A DNA stretch of 64,000 bases, from positions 1 to 64,000 of the forward strand of contig JAETNY010000007.1 in NCBI GenBank assembly GCA_021771915.1, in the 5' to 3' direction. The position numbers and the translations under genes are program-made. Of the stretch, positions 34,586 through 45,375 are shown piece by piece (within the stretch, counting starts at the first letter, position 1; each line of letters opens with the position of its first letter). Source of the DNA: Bacillota bacterium. GTDB taxonomy: Bacteria; Bacillota; Dehalobacteriia; UBA4068; UBA4997. The notes beneath the pieces were generated by a model, which saw only the letters and a program-made list of their open reading frames with translations, ran no database searches and had not been told where the DNA came from.

Positions 34586-35587
34586 TTACCAGGTGAGCAG
34601 ACATGCGCCCCAGGTAAATCCGGCACCAAACCCCACACAGATTATTCGCTGACCGGGCTTAAGCAGTCCTTGTTCCCACATATCGTTAAGCGCCAGCGGT
34701 ATGCTGGCCGATGATGTATTGCCATAATGCTGTAAATTGATAAAAAACTGCTCCGGCGCTGCGTGCATTTTTTTAACCACATGTGAGATAATCCGATTGT
34801 TGGCCTGATGACATACCACATGGTCAATATCCGCCAGCTGCAGATTTGCCCTGGCCAGAACCTGTTCGATGCTATGCGGAATAATATCAACCGCAAAGCG
34901 AAAAACCTCCTGACCCTGCATATGCACCACACCGCCGGGACGCCCCTGCTGCTGGTCGGCCAAACCGCTGCAATACAGCATATTTTCATTATCCGTGCGC
35001 GAACCGCAAATTGCCAAATACGGCTTTTCCTCAGAAAGTTCAACCACCGCCGCCGCCGCCGCATCACCAAACAAAACACAGGTGTTGCGGTCGGTAAAAT
35101 CCATAACGCGCGATGGCGTTTCTGAACCAAGCACCAAAGCATAAGGCCGTGTCGGCTCCGCCGTCAGCAGCAGCTGACGCGCTGTTTGCAGACCATACAG
35201 AAAACCGGCACAGGCCGCATTCAAATCAAACATTACGCTGTCCTGCGGCAGCCCCAGCCGCTCCTGCAACATGCAGGCCAAAGAGGGCGACATTCTATCC
35301 GGCGTAAATGTAGCCACCAGACAAACGCCAACTTGTTCCGGCTTTATGCCGGCTCGGCTCATCGCTTCCTCCGCCGCAGCCTGCGCCAACTCAATATTGG
35401 TCTGCTCCGCGCAGAAATAACGCTCCTTAATGCCGGTGCGGCTGACAATCCATTCATCACTGGTATCCACCAGCCGCTCCATATAAGTGTTGGGCACCGC
35501 CCCAGCACTCGGCAGCGCATGCCCTACACCTAAAAATTTCAAACCAATATGCGGCCATTCAGCACGCAACATTTCCAGTTTAGTCAT
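34586..35587 (-). CDS. fabH: Beta-ketoacyl-ACP synthase III
   Basis: 333 aa. Starts fatty-acid synthesis by joining an acyl-CoA to malonyl-ACP. Catalytic Cys in FDLNAACAGFLYGL, His in VVCHQANNRII, Asn in HYGNTSSASIPLAL. The N-terminus is about ten residues longer than usual (MTKLEMLRAEWPHIG). Lies 30 bases after acpP. Confidence 0.93.
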   Translation of the reverse strand: MTKLEMLRAEWPHIGLKFLGVGHALPSAGAVPNTYMERLVDTSDEWIVSRTGIKERYFCAEQTNIELAQAAAEEAMSRAGIKPEQVGVCLVATFTPDRMSPSLACMLQERLGLPQDSVMFDLNAACAGFLYGLQTARQLLLTAEPTRPYALVLGSETPSRVMDFTDRNTCVLFGDAAAAAVVELSEEKPYLAICGSRTDNENMLYCSGLADQQQGRPGGVVHMQGQEVFRFAVDIIPHSIEQVLARANLQLADIDHVVCHQANNRIISHVVKKMHAAPEQFFINLQHYGNTSSASIPLALNDMWEQGLLKPGQRIICVGFGAGFTWGACLLTW

Positions 35588-35617
35588 CTTGACTTTTTAT
35601 TTTTTTCAGCCGCAGGA

Positions 35618-35860
35618 CTATTCAGCCTTGGCCTCAGAGTGAGAGTCGATATAAGCAACAACATCGCCAACCGTTTTCATGCCGGCAATATCCTCATCAG
35701 GAATTTTGATGGAATAAGCGTCTTCCAGCGCCATATTTAATTCCACAGCGTCCAGAGAATCCGCGCCCAAATCTTCAAACAAAGTGGCCTCCGGTTTTAC
35801 CAAATCCTCATCGCAGCACAAAGTATCCACAATAATTTCTTTAACCTTATCAAAAGTCAT
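35618..35860 (-). CDS. acpP: Acyl carrier protein
   Basis: 80 aa acidic carrier. The phosphopantetheine serine is in EDLGADSLDAVELNMAL. First gene of the fab operon. AGAAAGAGGTAAAAAAAC precedes the ATG, and the upstream 300 bases hold a promoter and operator-like repeats. Confidence 0.95.
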   Translation of the reverse strand: MTFDKVKEIIVDTLCCDEDLVKPEATLFEDLGADSLDAVELNMALEDAYSIKIPDEDIAGMKTVGDVVAYIDSHSEAKAE

Positions 35861-35951
35861 GTTTTTTTACCTCTTTCTCAAATTTGAATGTTTTTTAATT
35901 TTCATGTTTTGAATGTTTTTTCTTTTAAGACAAGCCCAGTTAATTTTTTTA

Positions 35952-36052
35952 GTTTAAATTCAGTTTATAAAATTTTTAACTAAATTTTTTTACTTAAAAA
36001 ATTTTAACTAACTCGTGATATAAAGAATATCATGTTTTAACCAAATTGTCAA
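35952..36052 (-). promoter_or_regulatory. fab operon promoter and operator-like repeats
   Basis: Minus strand TTGACA (36052-36047), 17 bases, TATTCT, then two AGTTAAAA-TTTT elements (around 35970-36012) with AAGT or AAACT ends, each an imperfect palindrome. Position just after the start site fits repressor sites for the MarR gene at the operon end. The rest of 35861-36082 shows no gene. Confidence 0.55.
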
Positions 36053-36082
36053 GCAAAAGTTGGAAAATTATACGCTCAATCT

Positions 36083-36128
36083 CAAAAAAAATTAACACCA
36101 CCGCGAAAAAGCAACAGCAATGGTGTTA
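36083..36128 (-). terminator. Terminator after the cysE unit
   Basis: Minus strand AACACCA, 20-base loop, TGGTGTT then AATTTTTTTT. Long loop but a good T-run; it separates the cysE unit from the fab promoter. Confidence 0.6.
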
Positions 36129-36174
36129 TTTGTCAAATATATGTACAATCTGCCGTATAATTATCAACTGTTAT

Positions 36175-36618
36175 TTAATATTGACGCAGGCAATCCAATA
36201 TCTGCTCCCGATTAGCCAGATGGTTGGGCATGCCGCCGCCCAGCCCGGCGCGTTTGGGCATTTGCAGCTTAATAAAACCGCCGTCGCACATAGTCAGCGC
36301 ACAATTTACAGCGCCCATAATACCCTTTTTAATTACGCAGCTTTGAATATCGGCCAAGGCAAAACAGACGCCCAAATCCTCCGCCACCGTTTTGCGCCAA
36401 TCGGGAATTTTGTATTCCGAACATAAATATTGGCGATTCTCACACTCGATTACCAGCAAGTAATTTTCGCTCAAACCAACGTAAACATCAAAAAAAGAGG
36501 TTTTTTTCTTATTTACCTGTAAAGTAATCGCCTTAATAGCCGCCAGCAGTTTCTCCCCTGGCGGCAGACATGGCCGCAATAAGTTCAGCATATAGTTTTC
36601 GTCCCAAATATCCGCCAT
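36175..36618 (-). CDS. Hypothetical protein, 147 aa
   Basis: Soluble alpha/beta protein without signal peptide or membrane helix (ITLQVNKKKTSFFDVYVGLS, NYLLVIECENRQYLC). The strand pattern resembles a PH-like or bYDR domain, but no family is recognised. GGGGGGCTTATC precedes the ATG. It begins 14 bases after the cysE stop and is probably cotranscribed. Confidence 0.65.
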   Translation of the reverse strand: MADIWDENYMLNLLRPCLPPGEKLLAAIKAITLQVNKKKTSFFDVYVGLSENYLLVIECENRQYLCSEYKIPDWRKTVAEDLGVCFALADIQSCVIKKGIMGAVNCALTMCDGGFIKLQMPKRAGLGGGMPNHLANREQILDCLRQY

Positions 36619-36632
36619 GATAAGCCCCCCAA

Positions 36633-37280
36633 TTAATCTTCCCTGCGGCCCAGCTGCCGCAAATCGTCACAGAGCGTATTCAGGCGCTGCTGCAACTGGT
36701 CGATTTCCTGTTGAATGGGGTCTGGCAGGCTGACCTGGTCCAGTTCCCAGCTGCAATACTGCTGCTGATTATCGCCGCGTGTTACAATTACACCCGGCAC
36801 ACCCACCACAGTGGCATTGGGCGGAACCTCTTTAAGAACCACCGCATTACCGCCAATGCGTGCATTATCGCCCACCGTAAACGGCCCCAGAATTTTAGCG
36901 CCGGCGCCCACCAGCACATGATTACCCAGAGTGGGGTGGCGTTTACCCTTATCCTTACCGGTACCGCCCAGCGTTACGCCATGATAAATGTTACAATAAT
37001 CGCCAACCTCGGCAGTTTCACCAATTACAATGCCCATACCATGGTCAATAAACAGACATTTGCCGATTTTCGCCCCCGGGTGAATTTCCACACCTGTCAA
37101 AAAACGCGCAAACTGTGATATCCCACGCGCCAAAGTGCGCATTTTATGTACATGCAGCCAGTGTGAAATACGATGCCAGCGCACGGCATGATAACCCGGA
37201 TACATGAAAAACACCTGCCAGGGACCGGTGGCCGCCGGGTCCTGCGAGGCTATATATTTTGCATCTTCCCAAAAACCCAT
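36633..37280 (-). CDS. cysE: Serine O-acetyltransferase
   Basis: About 215 aa from [12 protein letters not shown]; the track start adds 14 residues without a ribosome site, whereas GAAAGGATAG precedes 37280. Left-handed beta-helix acetyltransferase with [38 protein letters not shown] and [11 protein letters not shown]. Makes O-acetylserine for cysteine synthesis. No cysK is adjacent. Short N-terminal form, as in EpsC of Firmicutes. Confidence 0.92.
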   Translation of the reverse strand: MGFWEDAKYIASQDPAATGPWQVFFMYPGYHAVRWHRISHWLHVHKMRTLARGISQFARFLTGVEIHPGAKIGKCLFIDHGMGIVIGETAEVGDYCNIYHGVTLGGTGKDKGKRHPTLGNHVLVGAGAKILGPFTVGDNARIGGNAVVLKEVPPNATVVGVPGVIVTRGDNQQQYCSWELDQVSLPDPIQQEIDQLQQRLNTLCDDLRQLGRRED

Positions 37281-37536
37281 ATTCAGGTCTATCCTTTCAT
37301 TATATAATATTATATTTCTCAATTAGATTTATATCATAATATTATATGATGGTATGCGGCAAAATGCAAGCTATTTTTTTATCCCCAAATTTTTATAAAT
37401 AATAAAAGTCAAGGCTGACGGCATGTCCAACACGCAAAACATCGTAAATGGGCGCAAATCAAAGCAATTGCAAGCATAACCGGATATATCTGCCAGATTT
37501 TGGTTTGAAATTCCAATAATTGATGTTTTTTCAGAC

Positions 37537-37565
37537 TTGCACTGAATGGCATAATTAGCTATCAT
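37537..37565 (+). promoter_or_regulatory. groESL promoter
   Basis: TTGCAC, 17 bases, TATCAT, 12 bases before CIRCE. Bases 37281-37536 show no gene. Confidence 0.75.
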
Positions 37566-37576
37566 ATAAACAGTTG

Positions 37577-37603
37577 TTAGCACTCGAACAGTTAGAGTGC
37601 TAA
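37577..37603 (+). promoter_or_regulatory. CIRCE operator
   Basis: TTAGCACTC, nine bases, GAGTGCTAA: an exact CIRCE inverted repeat, the binding site of the heat-shock repressor HrcA, placed at the transcription start of groESL. Confidence 0.97.
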
Positions 37604-37661
37604 CAAAAGCAAAAAGTCAAAAATTATTCAATAATAAACATTTTTTTAGGAGGGACAAACA

Positions 37662-37952
37662 ATGAACATCAGACCCATTGGTGAACGTGTGGTTATCAAA
37701 CCCATGCAAAAGGAAGAAAAGACACAAAGCGGTATTCTGCTGCCGGACAGCGCACAGGAAAAACCGATTGAGGGCGAAGTTATGGCCGTTGGCCCTGGCC
37801 GTATCAATGAAAAAGGCGAGCGCGTGCCGCTGGAAGTTAAAGTTGGCGATATCGTGGTTTTTGCCAAATTTATCGGCACCAATGTTAAGCAGGACGGCGT
37901 TGATTATTTGATTGTTAACGGCGAACGCGATATTTTATGCGTAATTGAGTAG
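37662..37952 (+). CDS. groS: Co-chaperonin GroES
   Basis: 96 aa. [37 protein letters not shown] and the mobile loop region are typical. Forms the lid of GroEL. TAGGAGGGACAAACA precedes the ATG. First gene after CIRCE. Confidence 0.96.
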   Translation: MNIRPIGERVVIKPMQKEEKTQSGILLPDSAQEKPIEGEVMAVGPGRINEKGERVPLEVKVGDIVVFAKFIGTNVKQDGVDYLIVNGERDILCVIE

Positions 37953-37993
37953 ACTGCTGTAAATTTTGCGAATTTATAAAGATAAAAATTTAG

Positions 37994-39634
<1,641 letters not shown>

Positions 39635-39636
39635 GT

Positions 39637-39859
39637 GAACACTTAATGAAATCAAGCCGTAGGCGCAGATTGAATTTAGTGTGAACTTATCCAGACGGCA
39701 AAGCCGGTTGGAAACCTATACCGAACACTTAATGAAATCAAGCCGCAGGCGCAGATTGAATTTAGTGTGAACTTATCCAGACGGCAAAGCCGGTTGGAAA
39801 CCTATACCGAACACTTAATGAAATCAAGCCGCAGGCGCAGATTGAATTTAGTGTGAACT
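39637..39859 (+). repeat. 86-bp tandem repeat downstream of groEL
   Basis: Two full units and a 51-base third unit beginning GAACACTTAATGAAATCAAG at 39637, 39723 and 39809. Units 1 and 2 differ by one base. Each carries an imperfect hairpin (ACACTTAAT to TTTAGTGT) and a second one around CGGC-AAA-GCCG. It begins immediately after the groEL stop and ends before the terminator. Confidence 0.97.
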
Positions 39860-39875
39860 AATAAAGAATAATCAG

Positions 39876-39913
39876 AGCCCTTTAATGCCAAACGGTATTA
39901 GAGGGCTTTTTTA
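39876..39913 (+). terminator. groESL terminator
   Basis: AGCCCTTTAATGCC, loop, GGTATTAGAGGGCT followed by TTTTTT. Stem contains one bulged or wobble position. Overlaps the 3' end of the convergent gene. Confidence 0.9.
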
Positions 39914-40300
39914 TCCCATCATAAAATAGCCCAGCAAATCCAGCTTGGTAATTTCTGTTTCCACCAAATCGTCCAGACTGATATCCATAGCATTAGCCAG
40001 CGCCGCCGCATAAAAAAGCAGCGAGCCCAGCTTATCCTTAATTTCATGCCGACATTCCGGGCAAAGGCCGGCCAACTTATCCCCCGTCGGTTGTTGTTTT
40101 AGCTGCTGCCAGTTTAAACTGCCAACCGATGGCAATTTGTCCGTTCCCAGTTTGATACAGCCGCAGGTGTTGGCAGCACGCAACGTCGCCTGGTTCAGGC
40201 GTAGAGCGTTTTGCTGCATTTGCAATAAAATTTGCAATACGGAAGGATTGGCCAACAAATATTCATCAGCCTTTTGTTGCAAAGTTAAAAGCTTGTTCAT
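39911..40300 (-). CDS. Conserved Firmicute protein with NCGCI-type motif
   Basis: About 129 aa from MNKLLTLQQKADEYL, where GGAGGCTAACCCAC precedes the ATG. Contains TCGCIKLGTDKLP, LCPECRHEIKDKLGSLLFYAAAL and ANAMDISLDDLVETE; the second half recalls MazG-like helical proteins. I know similar proteins in clostridia that are labelled DUF1573, but am not certain of that name. Function unknown. Confidence 0.75.
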   Translation of the reverse strand: MNKLLTLQQKADEYLLANPSVLQILLQMQQNALRLNQATLRAANTCGCIKLGTDKLPSVGSLNWQQLKQQPTGDKLAGLCPECRHEIKDKLGSLLFYAAALANAMDISLDDLVETEITKLDLLGYFMMG

Positions 40301-40453
40301 GTGGGTTAGCCTCCTTGGGCAATGCTTAAACATAGTTTATGCAGAAAAAATGCCGTTGGTCATATTTTCTCACCCCAGCGCATAGATTTATTAAACGGCC
40401 TTGGCCGTTGGCGTTGAGAGTTGATAAGCAAGCAAAAACAGGGAGGCGTTAAT

Positions 40454-40969
40454 ATGTATCAAATTGGCGATAAGGTGGTTTATCCGGTGCATGGCGCCGG
40501 CTGGGTGGAGGCTATTGAAAACCGCGAGGTTGCCGGATGCAACCGCAGTTATTATGTTTTAAACCTGCCTTTTAACAGCCTGCGGATTATGGTGCCGCAG
40601 GAGGAGGCAGAAAAAGTCGGGTTGCGCGATTTGATGCCGCCGGAAACCGCCGACCAGGTTTTACGCATACTGGAGGGCAAACAAACCGAAAGTGAGATGA
40701 GCCAGACCGTGCGTGAGCTGAATTTGGAAAAATGGAACAACCGTTTTCGGCTGCAAATGTCGCGTATTAAAAACGGCAATGTTTATGAACTGGCAGAGAT
40801 TGTTCATGGTCTGACCGTGCGCGACCGCTTAAAACCGCTTTCCACCGGCGAACGCAAAATTTTTGAGCAGGCCAGAGAAATACTGTTCAGTGAACTTTTG
40901 CTGATAAGCGACGACGCACAGCCGGAAACCGCCAGCCGCATTAAAAACATTTTAGACCTCCCTAATTAA
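40454..40969 (+). CDS. CarD-family transcription regulator
   Basis: About 171 aa from MYQIGDKVVYPVHGAGWVEA; GGGAGGCGTTAAT precedes the ATG at 40454, so the 11 extra residues of the track frame are dropped. The N-terminal CarD/CdnL/TRCF domain binds the RNA polymerase beta subunit; the rest is helical (LRDLMPPETADQVLRILEG). It modulates promoter opening, often for rRNA genes. Own terminator follows. Confidence 0.88.
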   Translation: MYQIGDKVVYPVHGAGWVEAIENREVAGCNRSYYVLNLPFNSLRIMVPQEEAEKVGLRDLMPPETADQVLRILEGKQTESEMSQTVRELNLEKWNNRFRLQMSRIKNGNVYELAEIVHGLTVRDRLKPLSTGERKIFEQAREILFSELLLISDDAQPETASRIKNILDLPN

Positions 40970-40983
40970 ATTAAAAATTTACA

Positions 40984-41014
40984 CCAAAAAGACCAGCCTC
41001 TGCTGGCCTTTTTA
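40984..41014 (+). terminator. Terminator after the carD-like gene
   Basis: GACCAGC, loop CTCT, GCTGGCC followed by TTTTT. Confidence 0.85.
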
Positions 41015-41176
41015 TCATTTAAATCAAAGTATCTGAAGATATTTAACGGCTCAAGCAGGTATTTTTATCTCAGAACCGGCTAAAAAATTCCATAACCGGC
41101 AGGAAACACTAACTATATGTCGAATAAAAAATAGTTAAACTAATTAAAATAGGAAATGAAAATTCAGGAGGCACTA

Positions 41177-43306
41177 ATGACAGAAATTTTAAGAAAAAGC
41201 CTGGAAGTCGGCGGACGTACGCTGACATTGGAAACCGGACGCATGGCCAAACAGGCCAGCGGCGCAGTTTTTACAACTTATGGTGATACGGCCGTTCTGG
41301 CAACTGCCACCGTGGCCGCCAAAGCCAAAGATGGTATTGATTTTTTTCCACTAACCGTGGATTATGAAGAAAAAATGTACGCTGTGGGCAAAATTCCCGG
41401 CGGCTTTATCCGTCGGGAGGGACGCGCCAGCAATCAGGCAATTTTGAACGCACGTCTGATTGACCGCCCCCTGCGCCCTTTGTTCCCCAAAGCTTATCGC
41501 AAGGACGTTCAGGTTGTGGCCACAATTCTCTCCGTAGACCATGATTGTCCGCCGGAAATTACCGCCATGTGCGGCGCGTCAGCAGCGCTGCATATCTCGC
41601 ATGCACCATTCAACGGACCAATTGCCGGCGTAATTATGGGCATGGTGGACGGTGAATTTATCATCAACCCAACCGTTGAGCAAAAGGCCAACAGCGTTAT
41701 GCATATTGCCGTGGCCGGCACCAAAGACGCTATCATGATGGTAGAAGCCGGCGCTGCGGAAATTCCGGAGGAAACTATTCTGGAGGCCATTTTGACCGCT
41801 CATGAGGAAATTAAACGCATTGTAGCCTTTATCGAAGATTTCAGAGCCGAGGCGCTGACGCTTGGTCTGGCCAAAGAAAAAGAGATTTTTGTTGAAGAAC
41901 AGGTTGACGAAGAATTGGAAGCCGCCATCATGGCGCATAAAGAGAAGTTAGCGGCCGCTGTGCATAAATGTGCCGTGGAAAAACTGCCCAAACAGGAGCG
42001 CGAAGATTTGCTGGAAAGCACCAAAGCCGCTATTGTTGAGCAGTTTACCGGCGAGGAATATGCTGAAGTACAGGATAATATTGCTCACTTCATTGACAAA
42101 ATGGAAAAGGACGTCTTCCGCACCATGATTGCACGGGACAAGCTGCGCATTGACGGCCGTGCGCTGAATGAGGTGCGCCCGATTACCTGCGAGATTGACA
42201 TTTTAAACAAGGTACATGGTTCTTCCTTGTTTACACGCGGCCAGACGCAGGTTTTGAACATCTGCACACTGGGTATGCTGAGCGACGCCCAAACGCTGGA
42301 CGGACTTGGTCTGGAAACTTCCAAACGCTATATGCATCAATATAATTTCCCACCGTACAGCACTGGTGAAACACGCCCCATGCGTGGTCCCGGCCGGCGA
42401 GAGATTGGCCACGGCGCACTGGCGGAGCGCGCTTTGGAACCGGTAATCCCCAGCCCGGAAGAATTCCCCTATGCTCTGCGCCTAGTTTCAGAAGCTATTG
42501 AGAGTAACGGTTCAACCTCTATGGCCTCCGTATGCTCCAGCACCATGAGCCTGATGGCCGCCGGCGTGCCAATTTCCGCTCCGGTTTCCGGTGTGGCGAT
42601 GGGCTTAATCAGCGACGGCGAAAACATGACAATTCTAACGGATATTCAGGGCATGGAAGATTTCCTTGGCGATATGGACTTTAAGGTGGCCGGCACCAGC
42701 CGCGGCGTAACCGCCATTCAGATGGATATTAAAATTGCCGGCATAAACAAGGAAATTCTGACCAAAGCTTTGGCACAGGCCAAAGAGGGACGCGCCTTTA
42801 TTCTGGGCAAAATGCTGGATTGCATTGCCGAACCCAGAGCCGATATTTCACCCAACGCACCGCGTATTATCTCCATGTCTATTCATCCGGACAAAATCCG
42901 TGAGGTTATCGGCAGCGGCGGCAAGGTTATCAAGCGGATTGTGGAAGAAACAGGCGCTCAGATTGATATTGATGATGACGGCAAGATTGCTATTGCCAGC
43001 GTGGACGGCGAAGCCGGTTTGCGTGCCAAAGCCGTTATTGAAGCTATTATCACCGAGCCGGAGGTTGGCAAAACCTACACCGGCAAAGTGGTTGGTATTA
43101 AGGATTTCGGCGCCTTTGTAGAGATTATTCCCGGCGTTTTCGGCGGCAAAGGCAAGGAGGGCATGGTGCATATCTCTGAGTTGGATAAATCACGTGTGGC
43201 GCAGGTAACCGATATCTGCCATGAGGGCGATATGCTGACGGTTAAGGTCATCGCCATTGATTCCCAGGGCAAAATTAAGCTTTCTCGCAAAGCAACATTA
43301 AAATAA
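41177..43306 (+). CDS. pnp: Polynucleotide phosphorylase
   Basis: About 709 aa from [26 protein letters not shown] precedes the ATG at 41177. Degrades RNA 3'-5' with phosphate. Two RNase PH domains ([36 protein letters not shown] reads as [10 protein letters not shown]), then KH domain [20 protein letters not shown] and S1 domain [16 protein letters not shown]. Full length. Followed by a terminator. Confidence 0.96.
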   Translation: MTEILRKSLEVGGRTLTLETGRMAKQASGAVFTTYGDTAVLATATVAAKAKDGIDFFPLTVDYEEKMYAVGKIPGGFIRREGRASNQAILNARLIDRPLRPLFPKAYRKDVQVVATILSVDHDCPPEITAMCGASAALHISHAPFNGPIAGVIMGMVDGEFIINPTVEQKANSVMHIAVAGTKDAIMMVEAGAAEIPEETILEAILTAHEEIKRIVAFIEDFRAEALTLGLAKEKEIFVEEQVDEELEAAIMAHKEKLAAAVHKCAVEKLPKQEREDLLESTKAAIVEQFTGEEYAEVQDNIAHFIDKMEKDVFRTMIARDKLRIDGRALNEVRPITCEIDILNKVHGSSLFTRGQTQVLNICTLGMLSDAQTLDGLGLETSKRYMHQYNFPPYSTGETRPMRGPGRREIGHGALAERALEPVIPSPEEFPYALRLVSEAIESNGSTSMASVCSSTMSLMAAGVPISAPVSGVAMGLISDGENMTILTDIQGMEDFLGDMDFKVAGTSRGVTAIQMDIKIAGINKEILTKALAQAKEGRAFILGKMLDCIAEPRADISPNAPRIISMSIHPDKIREVIGSGGKVIKRIVEETGAQIDIDDDGKIAIASVDGEAGLRAKAVIEAIITEPEVGKTYTGKVVGIKDFGAFVEIIPGVFGGKGKEGMVHISELDKSRVAQVTDICHEGDMLTVKVIAIDSQGKIKLSRKATLK

Positions 43307-43345
43307 TATTAAACAGCCCTGCACCAGGCATGGCTATATAGAAAT

Positions 43346-43398
43346 AAAGCGGCTTATTTTTGTCTATACAGTCAGGCGAGTTTAAGCCGCTTTTTTTG
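43346..43398 (+). terminator. Terminator after pnp
   Basis: AAAGCGGCTTA, a loop of about 28 bases, TAAGCCGCTTT followed by TTTT. Confidence 0.8.
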
Positions 43399-43416
43399 GG
43401 AGGGAGAAATTAAATC

Positions 43417-44217
43417 ATGAAAACAGCAGCAACGGAAAAAATTAAACCCAAGAATCTATATCAAAAACTTAATCTTATTTTAATTTTAACCTCCTGCCTT
43501 TTTTACATATTATTAATTCGCACCACGATTAACGCCGTAACGCAGTATAACCGTCTGCAAGATTTTACCGAAACTTATATTGCCTGCCAGAAAGCTGACG
43601 CGCAGCTGGCCGCCGGTTCCGATTATTTAACAGAGCAGGCGCGCATGTATGTTATTATTCAGGACGAGCAAAATTTGCTTAACTATTTTGCCGAGGCTGA
43701 AGAAACGCGCCGGCGAGAGCGCGCCATTAATGATTTGGCCGCTTATCAGCCGCAAAACGCCACCTATGATTATCTGACGGCCGCGCTGGACGCTTCCAAC
43801 CTTTTAATGCAACGTGAATTTTATGCCATGAAATTGACAGCTTTGGCCCAGGGCAAAAAGCCAGAGGATATGCCGGCGAGTTTGCAGAACATCATATTAA
43901 TTGACGAGGACTTAAATTTAACCCCAGAAGAAATGTTAACCAAAGCCCAGGATTTAGTTTTCAATGAGCGCTATAATTTATCAAAGAACACGATTAACAA
44001 AAACCTGGAATATGCTATCAGCAGCCTTTTGAACACCACTATCCAGGAACAGCAAAACGCCAAACAAAACCTGAATCGAACTATTAATGTACAATTTGTG
44101 CTGATAAGTATTCTGTTTCTGGAAAATCTGCTGCTGGCGGCGCTTTTCTGGCTGCATCACAAACATCGGCTCGCCAAAAATCAGCCGCCCCAAATTAATT
44201 ATCAACCCAGCAGATAA
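43417..44217 (+). CDS. Two-helix membrane protein with extracytoplasmic helical domain
   Basis: 266 aa. Membrane helix about residues 20-42 (LNLILILTSCLFYILLIRTT), about 180 residues of helical loop (ADAQLAAGSDYLTEQARMYV), and a second helix near 228-248 (VQFVLISILFLENLLLAALF). This resembles the four-helix-bundle sensor part of chemotaxis receptors and histidine kinases, but the protein ends soon after the second helix, so no output domain is present. GGGAGGGAGAAATTAAATC precedes the ATG. Converges with the next gene, overlapping by 16 bases. Confidence 0.72.
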   Translation: MKTAATEKIKPKNLYQKLNLILILTSCLFYILLIRTTINAVTQYNRLQDFTETYIACQKADAQLAAGSDYLTEQARMYVIIQDEQNLLNYFAEAEETRRRERAINDLAAYQPQNATYDYLTAALDASNLLMQREFYAMKLTALAQGKKPEDMPASLQNIILIDEDLNLTPEEMLTKAQDLVFNERYNLSKNTINKNLEYAISSLLNTTIQEQQNAKQNLNRTINVQFVLISILFLENLLLAALFWLHHKHRLAKNQPPQINYQPSR

Positions 44218-45212
44218 TTTTCTACAAAGCAGGCCGCACCCAAAGAAACGGTGTTTTCCGCCTTTATCAGATAGATTGGAATTTGCGCCAGCTGTTTTCG
44301 GAAAGGGCAGTCTTTCAAAAAAGACTGATAAAAAACCGCACGGTCAAATAATTCTCCGATTTTGGCAATTACCCCACCGCCAATATAAATGCCGCCGCTG
44401 CTGAAATAGCACAGCGCCAAATTGCTTAAGGCCTGACCGGCGGCTTCGCTGAACAGCTGAAAGGTCTGTCGGCAAGCGGCCGCCAACTCTGGCGCAGCCG
44501 ATTTTTCACCTCTGGCTATGGCGGATACGTCGGCCGGCGATAATTCTGCGGTTATGTTGGCCAATTCTGCCTGTCCGTCAATAAAACAAGCACGCAAAAT
44601 ATTCACCAGACCGCGTCCTGAAAGTAAATCCTCATTGCAAGGCCGCTCAATAAAACGGCGCATATTCTGCCATAGCTTAACCTGTGCCGGGCTTTCCGGC
44701 GCAAAACTGCAATGACCGGCTTCAGTGCTCAACACTCTGCCGCTGCCCATTCTGGCGGCCACACCCAGACCGGTGCCAACTGCCACCGCCATGCAAACCC
44801 CCTGCAAACCATACTCGGCAGAAGTTTCCGCATTAATCAATTCAATCTGTTCTAACGGCATTTTATGCAACGACGGCAGGGCATGCGCAAAGGCGGCCAA
44901 ATCATTAAGCATTGTCCAATGCTTAATCTCTCTCAAGCCAAGGCTCAAATTGGCCAAATCCAGACAACAGGAATTATTAGTCAGCTGCACCCTGCCCTCC
45001 TCATTCGTCACACCGGCCACCGCCAAAGCCGCGGCTTCAATCTGGTGCCCCTGACAAAGCTGCTGCAAATGCGGCAGAAGCCCCTGCTCATCTGCAAAAT
45101 CAGTGGGAACAGTAAGCGTCGCCAACTCCTGCGGCAGAGCCGCACAACTGCTTTGCCAGATAGTCAGCGCGCATTTACTGCCGCCGCAATCAATCGTAAG
45201 TATTTTCGACAT
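44202..45212 (-). CDS. BadF/BadG/BcrA-type ATPase, likely amino-sugar kinase
   Basis: About 336 aa from the ATG at 45212 (MSKILTIDCGGSKCALTIW); AGGAGGTTGAAT precedes it, so the TTG two codons earlier is not needed. ASKHA-fold kinase: phosphate-1 loop IDCGGSKC, VAVGTGLGVAARMGSG and YFSSGGIYIGGGVIAKI. Closest to N-acetylglucosamine kinases of the BadF group. It diverges from the phosphohexomutase gene, with which it could share sugar metabolism. Confidence 0.75.
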   Translation of the reverse strand: MSKILTIDCGGSKCALTIWQSSCAALPQELATLTVPTDFADEQGLLPHLQQLCQGHQIEAAALAVAGVTNEEGRVQLTNNSCCLDLANLSLGLREIKHWTMLNDLAAFAHALPSLHKMPLEQIELINAETSAEYGLQGVCMAVAVGTGLGVAARMGSGRVLSTEAGHCSFAPESPAQVKLWQNMRRFIERPCNEDLLSGRGLVNILRACFIDGQAELANITAELSPADVSAIARGEKSAAPELAAACRQTFQLFSEAAGQALSNLALCYFSSGGIYIGGGVIAKIGELFDRAVFYQSFLKDCPFRKQLAQIPIYLIKAENTVSLGAACFVENYLLG

Positions 45213-45375
45213 ATTCAACCTCCTGTTTTAATATTTCCCCCAAATAAATAGAAATATATTTTAATAAATTATTGCTATTCTGCATATTTTTTATTAAAAT
45301 TATAGCATATCCAAGGCATATATTACAGGTCTTTTGCCTAAAAAATTATTAAATACAGAAAGTGGAGTGATTTTT

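Noticed and set aside
37371-37583. 70-aa minus-strand frame overlapping CIRCE
   Set aside because: It starts inside the groESL promoter and operator and has no family or ribosome-site support.
39637-39859. CRISPR array
   Set aside because: The 86-base units are directly adjacent with no unique spacers, and no cas genes are present.
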